A DNA stretch of 44,465 bases from an uncultured Anaerolineae bacterium (GTDB taxonomy: Bacteria > Chloroflexota > Anaerolineae > Anaerolineales > Villigracilaceae): contig CAILYI010000028.1 in NCBI GenBank assembly GCA_903838415.1, forward strand, positions 1 through 44,465, in the 5' to 3' direction. Shown here in pieces: positions 37,952 through 44,465 of this stretch. Under the pieces are notes generated by a model, which was not told the DNA's origin, did not search any database, and worked only from the letters and a program-made list of their open reading frames with translations. The position numbers and the translations under genes were made by a program. The first letter of the stretch is position 1; each line of letters starts with the position of its first letter.

Positions 37952-40900
37952 TTAGAGATTTCCGTCGCCGGGTATTTCGACCCACTGCGAGGCGTTTGTG
38001 CCGAGAGCCTTTTCGAGTTCAGTGAAACGCCCATGCTTGAAGCCTGTCCCGGCCGGGATGAGCTTGCCGATGATGACGTTTTCCTTCAGACCGTACAGCG
38101 GATCGGTCGTGGAGGCAATCGCGGCGCCCGCCAGCACCTTGATGGTGTGCTGGAAGGAAGATGCCGAGAGGAACGAGTCGGTGGAGAGCGAGGCCTTGGT
38201 CACGCCCAGCAAGACTTCGGCAAAGCGCGCGGGTTGTTTGCCTTCAACATGCAAATGTTCGTTGACGCGCTTCATTTCCACACGGTCGACAGCGTCACCG
38301 GGCAAATATCTGGTATCGCCGGGGCGTGTAATCTGCACCTTATTCAACATCTTGCGGATGATGACTTCGAAGTGCTTGTCGTGAATGTTCTGACCTTGCG
38401 AGCGGTACACCTTTTGCACTTCGCTCATCAGGTACATCTGGCAGGCATCGCGGCCTTGCAGGCGCAAAATGCGGTGGGGATTGAGCGAGCCTTCGGTCAG
38501 CGGTTGGCCAGCGGTCACGTGCTCGCCATCTTTCAGCAGCAAACGCAGCGTGGATGGGATTTCGTGCTCGACTTCTTCGCGCTGTTCGTAAGAGACAAAG
38601 ACCTGCCGTCCCTCAACGCGAATCCGGCCAGCATGCTGGGATGTAATGGTCGCTTCGCCCAGGGTAGCCAATACTTCACCGGCTTTGGCTTCTCCCTCAT
38701 CTTTGATTTCGATCTTCCATTCTTCGGGAACATCGTAAGTATCGGCGACCATTTCTGAATGTTCAATACGCACCATGCGCAAATCGGAGTATTTGTCAGA
38801 CTGAACGACGCGTACCAAGCCTTCAATTTCGGAGACAACCGCTTCGCCCTTGGGGGTCTTGCGTGCTTCGAAGAGTTCTTCCACGCGCGGGAGACCGGTC
38901 GTGATGTCGCCACCACCGCCCGATGCCACACCGCCGGTGTGGAAGGTACGCAGTGTCAGCTGCGTGCCAGGCTCACCAATCGATTGGGCGGCAACGATGC
39001 CGACTGCCGAACCCATCTCTACCGTGGCGCCGCGACCAAGGTCAATGCCATAGCACATCGCGCAAATGCCATGCGTCAATTCGCAAGTCATCGCTGAGCG
39101 GACCTTGATGTCGGTGACACCCGCGTCAGCGATTTTGCGGGCGCGCTCGTGATCGATCATTTCGTCACGCTCACACAGTATTTCACCGGTGGCCGGGTCA
39201 AAGATCGGGGCCGCAGCAAAACGGCTGTATAAACGGCTGGAAAGCGCCTGTCCTGCCACGTCGTCAGACTTGCGGACCCAGATACCGTCCTGTGTGCCGC
39301 AGTTAATTTCGTTGATGATGACATCCTGGGCAATATCCACCAGGCGACGGGTCAAATAACCGGCATCTGCTGTACGCAGCGCTGTATCGGCCAGACCTTT
39401 GCGGGCGCCGTGCGTTGAGATGAAATATTCCTGCGCTGTCAGCCCTTCGCGGAAATTGGAGCTGATTGGCATCGGGATGATACGACCCGACGGGTCAGCC
39501 ATGAGTCCGCGCATACCGGCCAACTGCGAAATTGGACCGAAACCACCTTTTGTCGCGCCAGAACTGGCCATCGTCGAAAGATTACCGCTTGGATCCATGT
39601 TGGCTTTGACGGCTTTGGAAACTTCGATGGTTGTTCTCTGCCAAATCTGGATGATGCGTTCGTTTTGTTCCTGCTCGGTGAGCAAGCCGCGGCGGAAATC
39701 ACGCTGTACAACTTCCACTTCCTTGAGTGCGCCCGCAATAATTTCAGTCTTGGCGGCCGGAACGGCAATATCAGAGACGGCCAAGGTGATACCGGAACGC
39801 ATGGCGTAGGTAAAGCCAATATGTTTCACGGCGTCGGCCACATTGGTCGTGATTTCTTGTCCGCAGATTTCATACACTTCGGCGATCAGGTCTTTCACGC
39901 CGCCTTTTTCCAGCACGTCGTTGACGAATTGGACTTGTTCCGGCAGAATGCGGTTGAACAACACGCGACCCACCGTGGTATCAATGATGCGAGTCTCTGA
40001 TTCCGCCAGACGTGTGCCTTCATTGTCGTACCAGGTGAAGGCGAGCAGCCTGATATTGGTATGTACTTCAATCTGGCCCAACTGGTAAGCCAGATCGACT
40101 TCGTCCATATCTGCAAAGATGCGGCCATCGCCCTTGTGAGGGTGGCGGTCGGTCATGGTCAGGTAATAAACGCCGAGCACCATATCCTTGGAAGGTGAGA
40201 TGATCGGTTCGCCATCGGCAGGTTTGAGCAAGTTTTTGGAGGCCAGCATCAGTTTGCGGGCTTCAGCGACCGCTTTCTGCGAGAGCGGCACATGGACAGC
40301 CATCTGATCGCCGTCGAAGTCCGCGTTAAAGGCGGTGGTGACCAACGGGTGCAGCTGGATGGCTGAACCTTCAATCAACAGCGGTTCAAAAGCCTGGATA
40401 CCGAGGCGGTGCAGGGTTGGCGCGCGGTTTAACATCACCGGGCGATCTTTGATGACTTCTTCCAGGGCTTCCCAGACTTCGGGGCGGTTGCGTTCAATCA
40501 GGCGGCGCGCGCCTTTTACGTTGGCGGCGTAGTTATGCAACACCAAGCGGGCGATCACGAACGGGCGGAACAGTTCCAGCGCCATGCTCTTCGGCAGACC
40601 GCATTGGTACAGCTTCAACTGCGGGCCGACGACGATTACGGAACGACCGGAGTAGTCCACGCGCTTGCCGAGCAAGTTGCGGCGGAAGCGGCCTTTCTTG
40701 CCCTTGAGCATATCGCTCAAGGATTTGAGTTCGCGGCGGCCTCGGCGGCTGAGCGCCTTGCCGCGCTGGGAATTATCAATCAGGCTGTCAACGGCTTCCT
40801 GTAACATGCGCTTTTCGTTGCGCACGATCACGTCCGGCGCGCCCAGTTCGAGCAGGCGTTTGAGACGATTATTGCGGTTGATAACGCGGCGGTACAGGTC

Positions 40901-42199
40901 ATTCAAGTCAGATGTGGCGAAACGGCCGCCATCCAACTGCACCATTGGGCGCAGATCGGGCGGAATGACCGGCAGGATGGTCAAAATCATCCACTCAGGG
41001 CGATTGCCGGAGCGGCGGAAGGCTTCCACCACTTTCAGACGGGTGGTGGCCTTTTTGCGTTTCTGCTTCGATTTGGTGGTGCGTACTTCACGCCACAAAT
41101 CTTCTGAAAGCCTCTCGAGGTCGAGTCGGCCTAAGATGTCGTAGAAAGCTTCGGCGCCCATATCCGCGCGGAAAACCTGTCCCCAGCGCGATTTGAGTTC
41201 GCGGTAGCGGGTTTCGCTCAGGAAGGTAAAGGGGCGCAGTTCCATCAGCTCTTCGCGGGAATGGGAAGTGCTGTTTTGATTCGTGGATGCCTGATCTTCG
41301 AGCTGGTTGCGGAGGGCTTCCATCTGCTCAGCGGCTTCAGCCTTGAGCTTGTCGATATCCATTTTGATGTGTTCGATTTCGCGGGACTTCTGGTCTTTCA
41401 GCTCGGCTTCCAGGGCTTCCAACCGTTCGCGGACGCTTTTCTGGACCTTGGACATGTGAGAGGCCGCGATGGCTGCACCGGCGGCGACGATCGTCTCGCC
41501 TGTGGCATTGAAAACAATCGCTTTGGAAGCAGTGGTGCCATTTTGTTCCTGCAGTTGAGCTTCCAACCGCTGGCCTTCCTGGATGACCGGTTCCAGGCGC
41601 GAAGCAATCTGATCATCGTAGGAACGGTCAATATCAGCCTTGCGCTGATTCAGTTCGTTGACCTTTTGGTCGCGCGATAATTTGACTTCGGCAATTTTGG
41701 AGTTGATGACCGTGGCCTGTTCGCGCTCTGAGACGTTGATTTCATCTTCAAGGCGTTTGACGGCCTTCTGACGGGCATCTTCATCCACATAGGTAACGAT
41801 ATATTGCGCGAAATAAAGGACGCGATCCAGGTTGCGGCGGGAAATATCCAGCAATAACCCAAGATAAGACGGAATGCGGCGGGTATACCAGATGTGCGCA
41901 ACGGGAGTGGCCAAACCAATATGACCCATGCGCTCACGACGAACGGCTGCGCGGGTTACTTCCACGCCGCACTTGTCGCAGATAATTCCCTTATAGCGCG
42001 GATTCTTGTACTTTCCGCAATAACATTGCCAGTCACGAGTTGGGCCAAATATGGCCTCGCAGAACAAACCATCTTTTTCCGGCCGCAAGCGGCGGTAGTT
42101 GATGGTTTCCGGTTTGAGGACCTCGCCATACGACCACGAACGAATCGTTTCAGGCGAAGCCAGGCTGATGCGTAGAGCGGTCAGACCTTTGGTTTCCAT
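37952..42199 (-). CDS. rpoC: RNA polymerase beta' subunit
   Basis: This 1415-residue beta' subunit holds the active-site NADFDGDQ (D627, D629, D631), the N-terminal zinc site (C59, C61, C74, C77), the second zinc site in [13 protein letters not shown] with an upstream cysteine, and the trigger-loop/bridge-helix region. Between about residues 140 and 345 it has a lineage-specific, mostly coiled-coil insertion that E. coli lacks. ATG 42199 follows AGGAGGA; the longer open frame to 42286 is leader. Unusually, no rpoB lies upstream: the preceding gene is a creatininase-family protein, and rpoC has its own promoter and terminator. Confidence 0.97.
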   Translation of the reverse strand: METKGLTALRISLASPETIRSWSYGEVLKPETINYRRLRPEKDGLFCEAIFGPTRDWQCYCGKYKNPRYKGIICDKCGVEVTRAAVRRERMGHIGLATPVAHIWYTRRIPSYLGLLLDISRRNLDRVLYFAQYIVTYVDEDARQKAVKRLEDEINVSEREQATVINSKIAEVKLSRDQKVNELNQRKADIDRSYDDQIASRLEPVIQEGQRLEAQLQEQNGTTASKAIVFNATGETIVAAGAAIAASHMSKVQKSVRERLEALEAELKDQKSREIEHIKMDIDKLKAEAAEQMEALRNQLEDQASTNQNSTSHSREELMELRPFTFLSETRYRELKSRWGQVFRADMGAEAFYDILGRLDLERLSEDLWREVRTTKSKQKRKKATTRLKVVEAFRRSGNRPEWMILTILPVIPPDLRPMVQLDGGRFATSDLNDLYRRVINRNNRLKRLLELGAPDVIVRNEKRMLQEAVDSLIDNSQRGKALSRRGRRELKSLSDMLKGKKGRFRRNLLGKRVDYSGRSVIVVGPQLKLYQCGLPKSMALELFRPFVIARLVLHNYAANVKGARRLIERNRPEVWEALEEVIKDRPVMLNRAPTLHRLGIQAFEPLLIEGSAIQLHPLVTTAFNADFDGDQMAVHVPLSQKAVAEARKLMLASKNLLKPADGEPIISPSKDMVLGVYYLTMTDRHPHKGDGRIFADMDEVDLAYQLGQIEVHTNIRLLAFTWYDNEGTRLAESETRIIDTTVGRVLFNRILPEQVQFVNDVLEKGGVKDLIAEVYEICGQEITTNVADAVKHIGFTYAMRSGITLAVSDIAVPAAKTEIIAGALKEVEVVQRDFRRGLLTEQEQNERIIQIWQRTTIEVSKAVKANMDPSGNLSTMASSGATKGGFGPISQLAGMRGLMADPSGRIIPMPISSNFREGLTAQEYFISTHGARKGLADTALRTADAGYLTRRLVDIAQDVIINEINCGTQDGIWVRKSDDVAGQALSSRLYSRFAAAPIFDPATGEILCERDEMIDHERARKIADAGVTDIKVRSAMTCELTHGICAMCYGIDLGRGATVEMGSAVGIVAAQSIGEPGTQLTLRTFHTGGVASGGGGDITTGLPRVEELFEARKTPKGEAVVSEIEGLVRVVQSDKYSDLRMVRIEHSEMVADTYDVPEEWKIEIKDEGEAKAGEVLATLGEATITSQHAGRIRVEGRQVFVSYEQREEVEHEIPSTLRLLLKDGEHVTAGQPLTEGSLNPHRILRLQGRDACQMYLMSEVQKVYRSQGQNIHDKHFEVIIRKMLNKVQITRPGDTRYLPGDAVDRVEMKRVNEHLHVEGKQPARFAEVLLGVTKASLSTDSFLSASSFQHTIKVLAGAAIASTTDPLYGLKENVIIGKLIPAGTGFKHGRFTELEKALGTNASQWVEIPGDGNL

Positions 42200-42279
42200 G
42201 GAGTCCTCCTGGGAATGAATCCGGTTTATGCCCCTGTACCCGTGCTCGAAAAATCCAACAACTGAGACACAGAAACGCA

Positions 42280-42307
42280 AGCGCAAGAGACTATCATCTC
42301 AAGCGCT
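42280..42307 (-). promoter_or_regulatory. Hairpin in the rpoC leader
   Basis: AGCGC-tt-GAGA and TCTC-tt-GCGCT form a 9-bp stem with an internal loop about 35 bases after the predicted start point. The stretch from 42200 to 42525 otherwise holds only the rpoC promoter and ribosome site. Confidence 0.4.
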
Positions 42308-42350
42308 CGCGTACGGGCTAAGTTTTAACTGACTGTACATCAAACATCTG

Positions 42351-42379
42351 ATTATACTTTAAGTGCTTTTTAATGGCAA
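42351..42379 (-). promoter_or_regulatory. Promoter of rpoC
   Basis: On the minus strand TTGCCA (42374-42379) and a perfect TATAAT (42351-42356) are 17 bases apart. The leader is about 145 bases. Confidence 0.78.
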
Positions 42380-42525
42380 GACCCGAATTTCACTTTCCCC
42401 GCACGTTATTCATGATTGTACCAGAAAAATTCATCTGGTCTTGGCCCGACTGTCATGAAAAGCGCATACTTTAGCTCACTTTTTGCGTGATTTCAATGCA
42501 GCCAGGGTGTTGTCGCCCGTTGACT

Positions 42526-43209
42526 TTACTCAAATTTCAATAATTGCAGAACATCTTCCAGGGTGGCGGCGAATAATTCCTGCATGATCTCGTCACTTGC
42601 CTGGTAAGGGCCGCCGAACGAGCCGTCGCCATAGACTGTGCGCGCGGTTTTGGCATCCATGATGCCTGGGATGTAGGGTGGCGTTTTGGGCGTTTCGGGC
42701 AAGTCGCTGACGATGGTAAACGGAAAGGCTTCCAGCCAGTTGGCGTGACTGGGCTTGATGCCATGCTTCACAGCGACTTGTTCCACCGAATGGGACAGCC
42801 ACCAATCGTACCAGCGCAGTTGGATGTTTCCCAGACTGTTGGCGACTTCTGACAGTTGGGTTCGCGCGGGGCTGTTGCCGCCATGACCGTTAAGCACCAG
42901 GATGCGACGGAAGCCTGCCCCGTGGGCGGAGCGCACCAAGTCTTCCACGGCGGCGATCAGCGTGGAGACGCGCAGGCTGAAGGTGCCGGGATAGGCCAGG
43001 AAGTACGGCGAACAGCCAAAATTCAGCGACGGGGCGATGAGCACATTCGTTTTTTGGCTGGCGGCATCCGCCAGCGCGATTGGGATGCGAACATCCGTCA
43101 GCAGGCTGAGATATCCGTGCTGTTCGGTGGCGCCGAGTACCAGCATCAGGCGGTCATCATGGTCCAGGTAGGCTTCAACATCCATCCAGTTTAAATCTTC
43201 AATCCGCAT
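42526..43209 (-). CDS. Creatininase family protein (MftE/ArfB-like)
   Basis: This 227-residue protein belongs to the creatinine amidohydrolase fold. The metal-binding pieces are GATEQHGYLSLLTDVRI (Glu, His and Asp ligands) and NGHGGN. The chain is shorter than true creatininase. Family members open cyclic amides (creatinine, formamidopyrimidines in riboflavin/F420 synthesis) or trim peptides (MftE); the substrate here cannot be assigned. It is monocistronic, separated from rpoC by over 300 bases with a promoter. The ribosome site is weak. Confidence 0.82.
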   Translation of the reverse strand: MRIEDLNWMDVEAYLDHDDRLMLVLGATEQHGYLSLLTDVRIPIALADAASQKTNVLIAPSLNFGCSPYFLAYPGTFSLRVSTLIAAVEDLVRSAHGAGFRRILVLNGHGGNSPARTQLSEVANSLGNIQLRWYDWWLSHSVEQVAVKHGIKPSHANWLEAFPFTIVSDLPETPKTPPYIPGIMDAKTARTVYGDGSFGGPYQASDEIMQELFAATLEDVLQLLKFE

Positions 43210-43297
43210 TGGTTGTCTCGAGAGTTGGATTTGTGAACGGGATGTATTTTACACCTTCATCCGGGTGGGGCAAATGGTCAGCGTTTCATTGCTATTT

Positions 43298-43567
43298 CTA
43301 CTGTTGATATGCCGCGAGAGCAGCCTGAACACTGACGATATTCTTGGGCGCGGCGAACTGGCGTTGAATTGATTCCTGGCTGACCAGGGTTCGCATCGCT
43401 TCGGCGGTATTTTGGATAAAGGTCTCTTTCATTTCTACAGGCACTGGCGTGCTGATCTCATTACCAGTGGGTCCTGTGCTGAGTTTTGCTGAGCTGACTG
43501 TTGTGACTGGTTGGGGCGCGAATTTCAATAAGCTCATTGGGTTTTGATTGCTGATGGGGTTGATCAT
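43298..43567 (-). CDS. Small protein of unknown function
   Basis: This 89-residue soluble protein has no signal peptide or membrane helix. The N-terminal half is rich in Asn, Ser, Thr and Pro (MINPISNQNP onward), suggesting disorder; the second half is predicted helical (ETFIQNTAEAMRTL) and ends in VQAALAAYQQ. I recognise no family. Translation is supported by AAGGAGAC seven bases before the ATG. It follows the histidine kinase on the same strand, and the 95-base gap carries a possible RNA structure (43611-43655). Confidence 0.6.
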   Translation of the reverse strand: MINPISNQNPMSLLKFAPQPVTTVSSAKLSTGPTGNEISTPVPVEMKETFIQNTAEAMRTLVSQESIQRQFAAPKNIVSVQAALAAYQQ

Positions 43568-43610
43568 AGAAGTCTCCTTGGTTGGAACCGGAAAAATGGT
43601 TTGTTACGAA

Positions 43611-43655
43611 CGAAAGCTTTCACGGCTACCGCAATAACCTGGCGGGTTAGTCCCT
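43611..43655 (-). ncRNA. Possible structured leader RNA, unassigned
   Basis: In the minus-strand transcript several short helices can form: GGUC/GACU with a three-base loop, UAACC/GGUUA with loop CGCCA, and alternatively GGUUA/UAGCC; CCGC in the second loop region can pair with the downstream GCGG. I do not match it to a known riboswitch class. Confidence 0.3.
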
Positions 43656-43662
43656 GACCTTT

Positions 43663-44465
43663 TTACATTGGCAGCCACACATCGAATTGACTGCCTTTGC
43701 CCAGTTCACTGGTGACCTGGATATTGCCGTCATGCTTCTCTAAAATCGAGCGCACAATGAATAAGCCCAGCCCCGTGCCCTGGATTTCGTCTTCGATGGC
43801 GTTGGATCCGCGGAAAAAACGGTTGAATAACAGCGGTAGATCTTTTGCGGGGATGCCCAGCCCGTTGTCGCTGATGGAGATCTGCGTGCCAAGCTTCTCA
43901 CTGTGCGTGCGAATGCTTACTTCTCCGCCGCTGGGCGTGTATTTAATCGCGTTTCCAACCAGGTTGACGAAGACCTGGGTCAGGGCGCTTTGATCAGCCT
44001 GGACCAGGCGCGGGGATCTGTCGTCCGCTGGGATTATTTCCGTGCTGATGGTGATATTTTTTTCCTTGGCTGCCGGGCCAAAGTCATGGACGATCTGTTT
44101 GATCAATTCATCGATTTCGATTGAGCGAAAACTCAATAGCTCCTGATCGTTTTCCAGGCGGCCCGCGCGCAGCAGATGTTCTACCAGCAGGCGCTCCCGG
44201 CTCAACTCGCTTTTCAAAATATCCCAGTATTCGTTGATTCCGTCCTTGTTGATTGTTTCATCGAGCAAACTGGCCATCAGCAGCATGGTGGTGATGGGTG
44301 TTCGCAATTCATGGCTGGCCCGATTGATAAAGTCCGATTTCATTTGCTCCAAGCGGCTTTGCTCGCTGATGTCGCGAACAATTGCAACGACTTCATGCTC
44401 CCCGAGATCTTTGAAGCGCACTTCCAGGACGTGAATGGTATCTCTCAGCTTGAAGTCAATTTCCA
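43663..44465 (-). CDS. Sensor histidine kinase, 5' end outside the window
   Basis: The open frame runs to the right edge, so only the C-terminal 267 residues are seen. They start in the end of a PAS/PAC domain (EVRFKDLGEHEVVAIVRDISEQ), then the HisKA helix with the phospho-acceptor in SHELRTPI, and the HATPase domain: N box VNLVGNAIKYTPSGG, G1 DNGLGIP, F box FNRFFRG and G2 GTGLGLFIVRSI. It senses a signal through the PAS part and phosphorylates a response regulator that is not in the window. A GTG at 44421 exists, but the frame stays open beyond it through PAS sequence, so it is not the start. Confidence 0.93.
   Translation of the reverse strand, partial: EIDFKLRDTIHVLEVRFKDLGEHEVVAIVRDISEQSRLEQMKSDFINRASHELRTPITTMLLMASLLDETINKDGINEYWDILKSELSRERLLVEHLLRAGRLENDQELLSFRSIEIDELIKQIVHDFGPAAKEKNITISTEIIPADDRSPRLVQADQSALTQVFVNLVGNAIKYTPSGGEVSIRTHSEKLGTQISISDNGLGIPAKDLPLLFNRFFRGSNAIEDEIQGTGLGLFIVRSILEKHDGNIQVTSELGKGSQFDVWLPM

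Noticed and set aside
37859..38758. 299-residue plus-strand open frame
   Set aside because: It is fully antisense to the end of rpoC; its composition is that of a shadow frame in GC-rich coding DNA. The same applies to 5171-6139, 7480-8394 and 14048-14932.
43568..43662. Cyclic di-GMP (GEMM) riboswitch
   Set aside because: The conserved GEMM core and its tetraloop-receptor arrangement are absent; left as unassigned structure.

Overview
The window reads as chromosomal DNA of a moderately GC-rich bacterium, most likely a member of the Chloroflexota, class Anaerolineae. I infer this from several traits: RpoC carries a long coiled-coil insertion after its first zinc site; several lipoproteins have Thr/Pro-rich linkers; there is a lone Flp-type pilin; intergenic repeats have 7-8 bp periodicity; and central genes mix with anaerobic, sodium-pump type metabolism. 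No rRNA, tRNA, insertion sequence, prophage or CRISPR array was seen.

Layout, left to right. Positions 1-2.5 kb hold the tail of a LuxR-type regulator, a PilZ protein, an SCP2-type thiolase and a lipoprotein. Positions 2.55-6.03 kb hold a four-gene minus-strand operon for a sodium-translocating methylmalonyl-CoA decarboxylase (mmdA-mmdD-mmdC-mmdB). A perfect CRP-type site, TTGTGA-N6-TCACAA, lies in front of it. Positions 6.3-10.8 kb hold a surface-polysaccharide operon (deacetylase, FemAB-like protein, GNAT, GT-C-like membrane protein), preceded by a 21-bp tandem repeat. Positions 11.1-19.3 kb hold a minus-strand catabolic operon: 8-oxoguanine deaminase-like amidohydrolase, adenine deaminase, GntR/UTRA regulator, YgeY-like M20 hydrolase, YgeW-like carbamoyltransferase, a four-helix-bundle (S23-type) gene and carbamate kinase. 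This resembles the purine/urate-degradation neighbourhoods (ygeW-ygeY-yqeA-ssnA) of other bacteria and would yield ATP from carbamoyl phosphate. Its promoter carries an 11-bp GntR-like palindrome over the predicted start point, and its gene junctions carry a GTAGACARG repeat family.

Positions 19.4-25.1 kb hold a zinc-ribbon protein, an SH3-like lipoprotein, a five-haem cytochrome c and, on the other strand, a radical SAM / CrtU-like FAD oxidoreductase / M20 peptidase operon. Positions 25.2-29.2 kb hold priA (with an in-frame heptamer-repeat linker), a membrane protein and a phosphoribosyltransferase. Positions 29.2-31.9 kb hold asd and aspartate kinase behind a threonine-rich leader peptide, a terminator and a possible antiterminator: a threonine attenuator. 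Positions 32-34 kb hold a Crp/Fnr regulator whose recognition helix has the CRP pattern, a methyltransferase and an Flp pilin. Positions 34-42.2 kb hold gyrA, a second SH3-like lipoprotein and a stand-alone rpoC. The right end has a creatininase-family protein, a small unknown protein with a possibly structured leader, and a sensor histidine kinase cut by the window edge.

The strongest candidates for something new are the threonine attenuator on aspartate kinase, the compact purine-catabolic operon with its repeat-flanked four-helix gene, the 7/8/21-bp tandem repeats at gene borders and inside priA and gyrA, and the matched pair of CRP-like regulator and CRP-like site on the sodium pump.
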